Position numbers and translations under genes: made by a program | DNA from: Synechococcales cyanobacterium PMM_0085 | Lineage (GTDB): Bacteria; Cyanobacteriota; Cyanobacteriia; Elainellales; Elainellaceae | Direction: 5' to 3' | Assembly: GCA_949127705.1 (NCBI GenBank) | Contig: CASBQJ010000226.1 | Location: 1-15,192 of the forward strand | DNA: 15,192 nt | The notes under the pieces: model-generated | What the model was told of the DNA's origin: nothing | The model's input: the letters and a program-made list of their open reading frames with translations, nothing else | Databases searched by the model: none | Part shown: positions 6,801 through 13,417 of the stretch, one piece after another | How the letters are laid out: the number at the start of each line of letters is the position of its first letter | Numbering within the stretch: the first letter of the stretch is position 1

Positions 6801-6829
6801 ATCTGAATATTGGCTGATCTGAATATTGG
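6801..6829. repeat. 16-bp tandem direct repeat upstream of the 70-residue gene
   Basis: atctgaatattgg occurs at 6801-6813 and 6817-6829, one and a half helical turns apart, about 55-85 bases upstream of the start at 6744. It could be a paired regulator site or a slippage product. Confidence 0.5.
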
Positions 6830-6863
6830 GTAACCAATGGCCAGAATCTAGTTGAAGCGTAGA

Positions 6864-6910
6864 GGAAGGTTAATCTTTTGGCCGCTTGGCACCCAAAAGA
6901 TTAACCTTCC
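6864..6910 (-). terminator. Perfect 18-bp hairpin after the rhodanese-like gene
   Basis: Arms 6864-6881 (ggaaggttaatcttttgg) and 6893-6910 are perfect reverse complements with an 11-base loop. It lies 28 bases beyond the stop of the rhodanese-like gene in its direction of transcription. No T-run follows, so it may act as an RNA stabiliser or processing site rather than a classic intrinsic terminator. Confidence 0.65.
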
Positions 6911-6938
6911 GCAGTTGAGTTGCAGCATCAAAGACTGC

Positions 6939-7529
6939 TTATTTGTGCAGCTGACGCTCTTTTGCCCGTTCTTCAGCAAATTCTTTAAGTCTGGCAATGA
7001 CGTTATAGGCATCGGCTCCAGGTGTCATATCTGTGTTTTTGCCCTCTACAGATCCGCCAATTGTTCTCCAAGTTTCAACCCCACCCACTAACTCTGCTAC
7101 ATGAGCAAATCCTGCTTGCCGCAAGGTAGCAGCAGCAGTAGCCGTTTTAGCATTATCCTCACCGTAAACGTAAATATCACGCTTAGGCTGTAGGCTAGAC
7201 TGAGCCGTATCGGACAGCGTTTCTACGGGCATATTAATAGCGCCTTGGATCGAGCATTCAGCAAAGGCGTCGCGATCGCGAACATCTACAATCGTTAGCC
7301 CTGGCTCTCCCCAATTGAGGCGAGACTTCAGCTCGTAAGCCGTTGCCTGATTGTCTTTGACAGCTGCTGTAGGAGTATTGAAGGGTATGCGATCTTTGAC
7401 GGCATCCTTGGCGGTAGCTACAGCGTTTTCTTCTTTGGCATGAGCTGTTTCAAACTTCTCTTGGAGACTGTCAACAGGTCTCTCAATATTTTCGGGTAAA
7501 TCTGAGGAATTTTCGTGGTTAATATTCAT
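6939..7529 (-). CDS. Rhodanese-fold protein lacking the catalytic cysteine
   Basis: A 196-residue soluble protein. Residues about 1-55 are polar, helical and acidic/lysine-rich (SLQEKFETAHAKEEN, ATAKDAVKDR). Residues about 60-165 form a rhodanese domain: ATAYELKSRL, strand TIVDVRDRDAFAECSIQGAINMP, the active-loop strand, then LRQAGFAHVAELVGGVETWRTIGGSVEG. In active rhodaneses the loop after IYVY carries the sulfur-accepting Cys (VYCxxGxRS). Here the sequence is IYVYGEDNAKTAT, with Gly123 at the Cys position, so sulfurtransfer is not expected and a binding or regulatory role is likelier. The only Cys nearby (AECSI) is in a different loop. The tail is a charged helix. A TTG at 7547 would add six residues; ATG 7529 with a weak GGAAC at 7539-7543 is preferred. 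It is flanked by hairpins on both sides. Confidence 0.8.
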   Translation of the reverse strand: MNINHENSSDLPENIERPVDSLQEKFETAHAKEENAVATAKDAVKDRIPFNTPTAAVKDNQATAYELKSRLNWGEPGLTIVDVRDRDAFAECSIQGAINMPVETLSDTAQSSLQPKRDIYVYGEDNAKTATAAATLRQAGFAHVAELVGGVETWRTIGGSVEGKNTDMTPGADAYNVIARLKEFAEERAKERQLHK

Positions 7530-7710
7530 ATGATAAAAGTTCCACAACGATAGTTAGACTATAGCCATTTCTATCCTAAAAGCCCCTCTCCCCTTGGAGA
7601 TATAGGAGCGGTTAGAACACAAATCTAGAGGAATGTATAGATTGAAATATGTATAGGATTTAGATGTTGAATTAAAGTAATATGCTGTTATATAGCCGTC
7701 GCCACAAACG

Positions 7711-7764
7711 TTAGGACGCAGGTTAGCCCGTCAGCCAGCAAGGGGCTGAAGCCCCTTGTCCTAA
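7711..7764. repeat. REP-like palindromic element
   Basis: Inner hairpin 7739-7758: caaggggct and agccccttg with a two-base ga loop (9 bp, perfect). An outer 6-bp pair ttagga (7711-7716) with tcctaa (7759-7764) encloses it. GC-rich palindromes of the AAGGGGCT...AGCCCCTT kind recur in cyanobacterial intergenic DNA as interspersed repeats. Only one copy is in this window. Confidence 0.55.
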
Positions 7765-7800
7765 GGTGACTGACTGAAGCTATAAAATGAGTCTCAAACA

Positions 7801-7838
7801 TTAATAGAGCGTCAGGCGATCGCCCAACGCTCTATTAA
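7801..7838 (-). terminator. 12-bp hairpin with a HIP1 palindrome in its loop
   Basis: Arms 7801-7812 (ttaatagagcgt) and 7827-7838 (acgctctattaa) pair perfectly. The 14-base interior contains the palindrome ggcgatcgcc (7815-7824), so the stem can extend as a second small hairpin. It lies downstream of the LEA-like gene (minus strand) and after the hairpin at 7861-7892. Confidence 0.5.
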
Positions 7839-7860
7839 ATAATACGTTCAATTTAAGAGC

Positions 7861-7892
7861 TGATTTTCAGAAGTTCAATCTTCTGAAAATCA
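7861..7892 (-). terminator. 13-bp hairpin terminator of the LEA-like gene
   Basis: Perfect arms tgattttcagaag (7861-7873) and cttctgaaaatca (7880-7892) with a 6-base loop, 20 bases after the stop at 7913 in the direction of transcription. The stem is AT-rich with an internal TTTT and no long trailing T-run. Terminator by position. Confidence 0.6.
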
Positions 7893-7912
7893 ACCTTGCT
7901 GCTCTACTTCGA

Positions 7913-8617
7913 CTAATTACGATTTCGCATAGAGTCAACGGAATTTGCAGCTCGATCTTGCACTGCATCTGTGGCTCGATCTGTAGCTCGCTGAACGCCT
8001 CTAGACAGATCTTTGGCCGAGTTTTGAGCGTCTTTCCCAGCATCTTGGGCGTTTTGCTTTGCTTCCTCAACGATTTTGGGAACCGCTTGCCGTGCTTGTT
8101 CAATATTGCGCTTGAGGTTTTGAACACCCTTCTGCGTGCCTTCCGAAAGATCATCTTTCAACTCTTCTGTGACGTCACCCGCATTTCGAGACGCATCACG
8201 AGCTTGCTGACCTAAAGGATTGCGATCGCGGACATTTTTAAGCAACTCTTGAGGGCTTTCTGCTTTCTTTTCTAGATTGCGTTCAGCTCGGTTCACTAGC
8301 CTCTGAGCATCTGCTTTGGTGGAATTTTTACCATATTGAGGGTCGTCATTATAGTTGTTCATGCCCCCTTGAGGTTGTTGAGTTGGTTTGTAAAGCTCTC
8401 GCTGATAATCAGTCCCCTCATTGTTGACCGAATTCTTGTAGGCATTCGGGTCTGCTTTGTAGCCACCAGAACTAGCCTTGAGATCGTTTCCTGCACCACA
8501 GGCTGTAGTCGATAGCAGTAGGAAACTAGCCAATGCTGCAATTAAAACCTGTTTAACAGAAATCAGCTTGAGAAAAGAATTCATAGAGGCGATCGCCCCA
8601 GAGATTAGACGGTTCAT
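7913..8617 (-). CDS. LEA-like amphipathic-helix lipoprotein
   Basis: A 234-residue predicted lipoprotein. Residues about 20-39 are a hydrophobic signal segment (VLIAALASFLLLSTTA) followed by Cys40-Gly, a plausible lipobox. Residues 41-100 are a polar Asn/Gln/Tyr/Gly-rich linker. Residues about 101-234 are strongly helical, cysteine-free and rich in Ala, Lys, Glu, Gln and Asp, with roughly 11-residue rhythms (KQNAQDAGKDAQNSAKDL, ATDRATDAVQDR) like group 3 LEA proteins or apolipoprotein-like helices. The segment SPQELLKNVRDRNPLGQQAR is more conserved-looking and recalls a cyanobacterial DUF family (possibly DUF6658), which I cannot confirm. It would be anchored in the plasma or outer membrane with the helices in the periplasm. 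ATG 8617 is chosen because GGAG lies 6 bases upstream (8624-8627). GTG 8629 would be four residues longer, and ATG 8584 would give a shorter signal peptide without a Shine-Dalgarno motif. Confidence 0.75.
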   Translation of the reverse strand: MNRLISGAIASMNSFLKLISVKQVLIAALASFLLLSTTACGAGNDLKASSGGYKADPNAYKNSVNNEGTDYQRELYKPTQQPQGGMNNYNDDPQYGKNSTKADAQRLVNRAERNLEKKAESPQELLKNVRDRNPLGQQARDASRNAGDVTEELKDDLSEGTQKGVQNLKRNIEQARQAVPKIVEEAKQNAQDAGKDAQNSAKDLSRGVQRATDRATDAVQDRAANSVDSMRNRN

Positions 8618-8623
8618 AACATT

Positions 8624-8627
8624 CTCC
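8624..8627 (-). promoter_or_regulatory. Shine-Dalgarno GGAG for the LEA-like lipoprotein
   Basis: GGAG on the minus strand, 6 bases before ATG 8617. It selects this start over GTG 8629 and ATG 8584. Confidence 0.5.
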
Positions 8628-8707
8628 ACAGTGTCTTATTGCTTTAATCTTCTAAACAATAAGCAGGAAAACAATCAGCTACTCCAATATTTTCTGATAG
8701 CTTATTT

Positions 8708-8737
8708 CGTATAACTTAGGGTTTAGAAGAATCTCAA
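8708..8737 (-). promoter_or_regulatory. Candidate sigma70-type promoter of the LEA-like gene
   Basis: On the minus strand TTGAGA (8732-8737) is followed after 18 bases by TATACG (8708-8713). These match the -35 consensus at 5 of 6 and the -10 at 4 of 6 positions. The predicted leader is about 85 bases. Pattern match only. Confidence 0.3.
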
Positions 8738-8845
8738 AGAAGGGCTTTGAGTCCTATTTGATAGAGTAGCTTAGTCAAAAAAGGTTTTCATCTAACTAAA
8801 GCCATAGTCGGGAACATCTGAACAGTGATTTATGATCAAAATAAT

Positions 8846-8883
8846 AATCGGTAGAGACGCGATTATTCGCGTCTCTACCGATT
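8846..8883. repeat. GTAGAGACGC inverted repeat, perfect copy
   Basis: Arms 8846-8862 (aatcggtagagacgcga) and 8867-8883 are perfect 17-bp reverse complements around a 4-base loop (ttat). A further half copy (gcgtctctac, 8888-8897) follows. It begins 26 bases past the stop of the repeat membrane protein gene (minus strand), the same placement as the copy at 471-500. It probably acts as that gene's terminator or 3' stabiliser. The family is an interspersed cyanobacterial repeat. Confidence 0.7.
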
Positions 8884-8909
8884 GATTGCGTCTCTACGAT
8901 TAATCGCCT

Positions 8910-11900
8910 TTAGCTAGCGGCGATCGCACCTGCCCCGGCGGAGGCGATCGCAGACACCAATGCGGTCATAAACAGCCACCAAGCTGCTGCCTCTGCGGCC
9001 TTACGGGTGTCTTCAATCTGCCGTTGGGTTGTCTGCTTAACTTCCTCTAAGCGGCGTTGGACTTCGGTCTGAACCAGTTCAGCGCGTTGTAGAACGCTGT
9101 TGCGAGCACCTTCAATTTGGTCAATTACCCGGTTAGCGTCGCTCTCTGAAATGTCCTTACGAGAACTGAGTAGAGCCACCAGAGTATTGCGGTCAAAATG
9201 GCTCAGACGAGTGCGTAAGGCGTCAAACCCGGCTTGTGGATCATCAAACAGGGTGCGAACATCCTGTTTGACGCTGTCGTAGTTTAGTTCAGGTCGGTCG
9301 AGAGAGTTGAGGTAGTCGCGGATCCGATCAAACACTCGATCGATCACCATCTGAACCCGATATTGCACTTGCCGCATCTGTTCCACGAACTGATCGCGAA
9401 CCGATTCAACCTGAGTCACAATCCGTTCGGCCTCTTCTGGCGTCATATCTTCGCGCTGTGACAGTAGCGCAATGATGGTAGAACGATCAAACCGAGAGAA
9501 GCGATCGCCTAAGTTCTGAGCCCCTGCCTTCGGAGACTGGATCAGCAGACCCAGATCACGCTTGATCGCATCTGGGTTCAGTTCGTCCTTATTGGTATTG
9601 CGCAAATAATCTTCCACACTCGACTCAAAGTCTACCACTCGCTGCTGAGTTCGCAGTGCCAAACGCCGAGGCGACCGAATAACTTGGCGAATGCCATCTT
9701 GAACTTGGTCAATAACGCGATTGACTTCTGCTTCGGACAAGTCTTCTCGTTGACTGAGCAGCTGAACTAGCGTATCTCGATCAATTTTCGATAGACGACG
9801 ACGTAGCGCAACGGTTCCCTCTTTTGGATGCTCCAGCAGCGTCTTTAAGTCACGTTGGATGCCCTCGGGGTTCAGTTCCTCGCGGTTAGTCCGACGTAAG
9901 TAATCAGCGATCGCAGATTGGGTATCATCTACTTTGCCTTTAACAGTGTCTACTACCGTACGGGGCGAATTGACAAACGCCTGCCAGTTTGATTCAACTT
10001 GATCCAAAATTTGGTTCGCTTCTGCTTCGCTAATATCATCTCGCTGTTGCAGCAATTGCACCAACGTATCGCGATCAACCTGTGATGCCCGAGAACGTAA
10101 GGCGTCTAACCCCAATTGTGGATCATGCAACAGGAGCTGCACGTCTCGTTTGATCCCCTCAGGATTGAGTTCAGATTTGCCAGTGTTTTGCAAATATGAC
10201 GTCAATTGCTGCTGGTAGCCAGCCAATTTTTGCTTGGCTTGCTCGTCTAGAGACTTGGCATCAAACAGCACGCGATCGCGGGTTGCGTCCAGTACATTCA
10301 AAATGGGTTCTACTTCGGCAGGCGTGATATCTGCCCGTTGATTCAGGTACGAACGCAAGGTAGCGCCATCGTAAATGGCTAGACGAGACGCTAACGTTTC
10401 GCTGGTTGCTTCATCATCCGACAGCAGGGCTTTGAATGCAGGGAGAACTTCGTTGGAGTAAAGCTGCTCTTTCGGCGTTAGGGTTAAGTAGGTTTCAATC
10501 CGCTGTCTGAGATCGTCGGCAATCTCCAGCTCTTTGATGGTTTCTGCGCCCGATAAAACATCTTTACGAGTCGCTTCAAGCTGGTCAGAAATTTCCTGGA
10601 TTCTAGCTTGAGTAAACACACCGCGTGAGGCTAATAGATTGGTAAAGTCATCCTGCTTGAACTGAGAGAGCTGTTGAATGACAGAACTCGGGTCGGCGTT
10701 GGGATCATATAGCACTTCCCGGAACTCCCGATTAAGGGTATCGGCCGTCATTTGCCAAGAATATTTAGTGAGCAGATAGTGCTCTACATCTTGACGAATG
10801 GGGCTGTACTCTGACGTCTCTGACGCCTCGCCTTTGAGTTGGGCTACCACTTTGCTGCCCTGTTGAGCAATGGTGCTAGGGGATATTTTCAGCCGTCCGA
10901 CCATCTTTTCTAGGTCTAGGTCTGAGAGGTCAGTGCGTCCGGCTAATAGCCCGACTAATGTGGTGACTCCAGACTGTAGTGTCTGAGCCACTGAGCTTTT
11001 TGCCTCTTGGTCGGCTGGGTGGCTGGAGCTTGATCGCTCTGCTAGCAGCTGATCTAGCTTGGCATTTAGGTCTTTGACCTGAAGCTGACCGGGTTGAGTT
11101 GATTGCAGGTAGTTAACCAGCTCTGACATCGTGTCCGGGCGCGATCGCTTGCCCACCGTTTGCTTCCAGACACCTTCTAATAGATCCGCAATTCGGTTCA
11201 CATCTGCCACAGAAAAGTCTGTCCGCTTACTCACCAAATCTACAAAAGTTTGTCTGTCAATATGGCGCAGGCGATCGCCATCTGCCAACGCTGCAAACTC
11301 TGGATCGTTCAACAGACCCTCAAAATCTTTGCGCAGCTGTGAGGTATCTAATCCCGGTAACCGCAGTCCTCGGATATAACCTTCAACAGATTCTCGGATA
11401 CTGTTTGGGTCAATCCCAGCGCCCATCTCATTGCGAACCGCTGCTGCCACCGCTTCTGCTGTCGAAACAACCTGCTGCTGTGCCATTTTGCTACCAATCG
11501 CAGCAGTTGCAGCTCCCAAAATGCTTTGAAACCCAGAGTTTGCCGCATTGACCACTGAGCCAATCAGGGATCCAACGGTGCTAGAACTGACCCAAACCAA
11601 TAGGGAAAAGTAAGCCGCCCAAATGACTAGTCCAACAATTGCACCCAAACTAGCCGTGGTTAGGAAGCTGAGTTGAACTGCCAAATAACATGCAAAAAAT
11701 AGAGCAATGGTGACGCTAACTAGCGTCCAAAGCCCCATGCCAAATCCTATTTTGCGTAGGGATGTGCCACCGGAGCTGGAATGATGATCGTCACCACTAT
11801 CGCTAGAGCGGCCAAGATAGGAGATTCCTGCCGCAACTGATAAATTTGTTAATACAAGCTGAATCGCAAACGCTAACAGAATACCTGAAATTAATGCAAT

Positions 11901-12065
11901 AAAGAACTGCGGCCCAGTGAACAATACTGACGCGGCTTCTGGGGTTGCGGGAGCTGTATCCAGCGGAATTTGAGCCATCCAATGCAGAATAGTTGACGGA
12001 TGCATTAGCTGCATAAAAAGGGTTGGCGACATGAATGTTGGCGGCATGAGTGTGGCTAAAGTCAT
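8910..12065 (-). CDS. Giant membrane protein with about eight tandem helical repeats
   Basis: A 1051-residue protein of no family I recognise. The N-terminal third has three membrane helices (about 54-77, 106-130 and 138-160), with a Ser/Gly/Asp/His-rich loop between the first two, then a Gly/Ala-rich segment at 165-195. Residues 226-992 hold about eight helical repeats of ~80 residues at a ~98-residue period (starts near 226, 313, 426, 522, 620, 718, 816 and 913). The consensus is dYLr.t...ELNpe.ikrDl..LL.dP..g...L..RLs..DR.TLv.LLs.R.DiSe.ea..iidq.E. The last four repeats are the most alike, and repeat 2 is badly degraded. A basic/acidic coiled coil (about 993-1025) leads to a fourth membrane helix at 1027-1050. 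Charge bias suggests the repeats are cytoplasmic, held between membrane anchors. ATG 12065 has GGGAG 5 bases upstream (12071-12075); the longer GTG frame from 12128 lacks this. Function unknown; a scaffold or tether is a guess. Confidence 0.8.
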   Translation of the reverse strand: MTLATLMPPTFMSPTLFMQLMHPSTILHWMAQIPLDTAPATPEAASVLFTGPQFFIALISGILLAFAIQLVLTNLSVAAGISYLGRSSDSGDDHHSSSGGTSLRKIGFGMGLWTLVSVTIALFFACYLAVQLSFLTTASLGAIVGLVIWAAYFSLLVWVSSSTVGSLIGSVVNAANSGFQSILGAATAAIGSKMAQQQVVSTAEAVAAAVRNEMGAGIDPNSIRESVEGYIRGLRLPGLDTSQLRKDFEGLLNDPEFAALADGDRLRHIDRQTFVDLVSKRTDFSVADVNRIADLLEGVWKQTVGKRSRPDTMSELVNYLQSTQPGQLQVKDLNAKLDQLLAERSSSSHPADQEAKSSVAQTLQSGVTTLVGLLAGRTDLSDLDLEKMVGRLKISPSTIAQQGSKVVAQLKGEASETSEYSPIRQDVEHYLLTKYSWQMTADTLNREFREVLYDPNADPSSVIQQLSQFKQDDFTNLLASRGVFTQARIQEISDQLEATRKDVLSGAETIKELEIADDLRQRIETYLTLTPKEQLYSNEVLPAFKALLSDDEATSETLASRLAIYDGATLRSYLNQRADITPAEVEPILNVLDATRDRVLFDAKSLDEQAKQKLAGYQQQLTSYLQNTGKSELNPEGIKRDVQLLLHDPQLGLDALRSRASQVDRDTLVQLLQQRDDISEAEANQILDQVESNWQAFVNSPRTVVDTVKGKVDDTQSAIADYLRRTNREELNPEGIQRDLKTLLEHPKEGTVALRRRLSKIDRDTLVQLLSQREDLSEAEVNRVIDQVQDGIRQVIRSPRRLALRTQQRVVDFESSVEDYLRNTNKDELNPDAIKRDLGLLIQSPKAGAQNLGDRFSRFDRSTIIALLSQREDMTPEEAERIVTQVESVRDQFVEQMRQVQYRVQMVIDRVFDRIRDYLNSLDRPELNYDSVKQDVRTLFDDPQAGFDALRTRLSHFDRNTLVALLSSRKDISESDANRVIDQIEGARNSVLQRAELVQTEVQRRLEEVKQTTQRQIEDTRKAAEAAAWWLFMTALVSAIASAGAGAIAAS
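9090..11390 (-). repeat. Coding tandem repeats, about 294-bp period
   Basis: DNA encoding the eight protein repeats. Approximate units are 11154-11390, 10893-11129 (degenerate), 10551-10790, 10263-10502, 9972-10208, 9678-9914, 9381-9620 and 9090-9329. They are separated by linkers of about 50-60 bases, with a longer one between units 2 and 3. Units 5 and 6 agree at about 40 of 78 aligned residues by eye without gaps; the first four units are much more diverged. Confidence 0.8.
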
Positions 12066-12383
12066 ATAATCTCCCAAATACGTGCTGCTCAAACGGGCTG
12101 ATGCTGCAACAGCACAACTCACAATCACGCATAAATTAGGTATGTAATCACTAAGATCGGTTCTATCGCCCGTCTCTACATCTCCCTTTGGTGAGAGCCA
12201 CGACCAAAGCGGGTGTTCAAATTGGTAGATATAGCGTGCGTAGAGCTGATTCGACGGAGCTATATTAGACGGCGTTAGAGCTTGAAGTCTATTTCCTGCA
12301 AGGGTTTTGGGGGTTTACCCATGCTTAGCCCCACCCATCAAGATCTATGCTGGCAAATAGGCTGATAAATTAGATGCTTGCTG
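12066..12383. other. Upstream region of the repeat protein gene
   Basis: 318 bases between ATG 12065 and the stop of the DUF554 gene, both genes on the minus strand. Apart from the ribosome site at 12071-12075 I see no clear promoter, terminator or coding frame. An open GTG-initiated extension of the repeat protein (to 12128) is possible but lacks a Shine-Dalgarno motif. A short GTCTCTAC at 12171-12178 resembles a fragment of the interspersed repeat. Confidence 0.5.
12071..12075 (-). promoter_or_regulatory. Shine-Dalgarno GGGAG for the repeat protein
   Basis: GGGAG on the minus strand, 5 bases before ATG 12065. It decides the start against the longer GTG frame. Confidence 0.6.
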
Positions 12384-13127
12384 TTAGCTGATGCGGGTTG
12401 CGATCCAATACAGCAGGGGTACTAGGAGAGGTGCAGGTAAAAATGAGCCAACTTTAACGGTGCAAATTTCTAGTAAATTCATCCCAATCCCCAGGATCAT
12501 TAATCCCCCCACGCCTGTAATCAGCAGCACCGGTGGTGCGGTAGCGGGATCGGGGAGCGCCTGTGCCAACAGCCCAGCGGCTAACGATAGCCCGCCTTGA
12601 TAAACCAGAATTGCCAAGCTGGAAAACCCAACGCCTAAGCCGTAACTGCCGGTCAGGGCGATCGCGGCCAATCCATCCATGGTGGCTTTTAACGTCAGCA
12701 GCGCATTATCACCTAGCAGCCCGTTATTGAGACTGCCGATTAGCGCCATGGGGCCAATGCAGTAGAGCAAACTGGCGGCCACAAATCCATCGGTAAATTT
12801 TCCTTGTCCTTTAACGCGATGTTTTAACCAGTCGCCTACTCCCGCTAGCCGCGCTTCAACTTGCCACCATTCGCCCAATAGTCCACCCAATACCAGTGCC
12901 AATAGTCCCACAATCACCCCATCCACCTGCCCTGCCCGCACCTGAGAGAGGCTGCCCGCCATGCTGAAGCCAATAAACAGCGTCGTTAGACCCAATCCCT
13001 GGGTAATGATCTGCTGCATGCGACTGGGCAGCCGACTGGTGCCAACCAGTCCGATCAAGGTACCGCCAATGACAGTAGCGACGTTAATCCAGGTGCCGCT
13101 GGTTCTGGCCCAGAAATCGAGAGTCAT
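12384..13127 (-). CDS. DUF554 family integral membrane protein
   Basis: A 247-residue polytopic membrane protein of the DUF554 (YdfK/YqgA) family. It has the expected pattern of about seven hydrophobic segments: INVATVIGGTLIGLVG near 14-29, a second around 43-60, VIVGLLALVLGGLLGEW near 71-87, then after a basic hydrophilic loop (LKHRVKGQGKF) the remaining helices. Family motifs are visible: YCIGPMALIGSLNNGL at about 122-137, ATMDGLAAIALTGSYG at about 148-163, GGLMILGIGMNLLEI and VGSFLPAPLLVPLL near the end. Length is normal (family about 230-250). It probably lies in the plasma membrane. Transport is often assumed for DUF554 but the substrate is unknown. ATG start at 13127 with no clear Shine-Dalgarno motif. 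It is divergent from the cation exporter, with 290 bases between the starts. Confidence 0.9.
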   Translation of the reverse strand: MTLDFWARTSGTWINVATVIGGTLIGLVGTSRLPSRMQQIITQGLGLTTLFIGFSMAGSLSQVRAGQVDGVIVGLLALVLGGLLGEWWQVEARLAGVGDWLKHRVKGQGKFTDGFVAASLLYCIGPMALIGSLNNGLLGDNALLTLKATMDGLAAIALTGSYGLGVGFSSLAILVYQGGLSLAAGLLAQALPDPATAPPVLLITGVGGLMILGIGMNLLEICTVKVGSFLPAPLLVPLLYWIATRIS

Positions 13128-13417
13128 GGTTATTTAGACTGAAGGAATGCAGACCTTCGATTTTAGAGAGGCGGTGCCGGCGATCGCTTCCTCCACTCAG
13201 GTAAATTCCCATATTTCCCGTGGCAGCACTTGCTGTGGTTCAGCCGATAGTCCAGCCGATAGTTCAGACTTGTAGGGTGAGCCATGGCTATTTCTACCAA
13301 AAATTATGGGATGATCCCCAAGAGAACCAGGATCGGGTTCGTTTCGTCAGAATCAATTAGGTAGGCCAGTTTCTGCCCGCGCCGCTGACCGTTTTGCTGC
13401 TGTTTAGTGCGATCGCA
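13128..13417. other. Divergent intergenic region, DUF554 / cation exporter
   Basis: 290 bases that should hold both promoters. A HIP1 site is near 13180, and the 11-mer cagccgatagt occurs at 13241-13251 and 13253-13263 (12-bp spacing, a small tandem repeat). I see no ArsR/SmtB-type 12-2-12 operator and no clear -35/-10 pair. A 26-codon ATG frame at about 13284 looks random. Confidence 0.45.

Larger units (their letters stand above)
7530..7912. other. Gene-free stretch with three structured elements
   Basis: 383 bases between the start of the rhodanese-like gene and the stop of the LEA-like gene. It contains, from right to left on the minus strand, a 13-bp hairpin (7861-7892), a 12-bp hairpin enclosing HIP1 (7801-7838), a REP-like palindrome (7711-7764) and about 150 AT-rich bases (7548-7700) that should hold the promoter of the rhodanese-like gene. 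I see no coding frame in it. Confidence 0.6.
8618..8909. other. Leader/promoter region and repeat upstream of the LEA-like gene
   Basis: 292 bases between two minus-strand genes. The part nearest 8617 is AT-rich and holds the Shine-Dalgarno motif and a candidate promoter. The part nearest 8909 holds the GTAGAGACGC inverted repeat and a third partial copy (gcgtctctac, 8888-8897). No coding frame is visible. Confidence 0.5.

Noticed and set aside
6864..6910. Insertion-sequence terminal inverted repeats
   Set aside because: The arms are only 11 bases apart with nothing between them and no visible target duplication; read as a hairpin instead.
8846..8897. CRISPR-like repeat
   Set aside because: Two and a half inverted copies without regular spacers or cas genes; it is an interspersed palindrome.
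12066..12128. GTG start adding 21 residues to the repeat protein
   Set aside because: No Shine-Dalgarno motif near GTG 12128, while ATG 12065 has GGGAG at good spacing. Not fully excluded.
11803..12132. 109-codon minus-strand frame overlapping the start of the repeat protein
   Set aside because: Frame-shifted shadow of the membrane-helix region. The repeat-protein frame has the Shine-Dalgarno motif and coherent helices.
13241..13263. Metal-regulator operator upstream of the cation exporter
   Set aside because: It is a direct 12-bp repeat, not the inverted 12-2-12 arrangement of SmtB/ArsR sites, and lies about 155 bases from the start.
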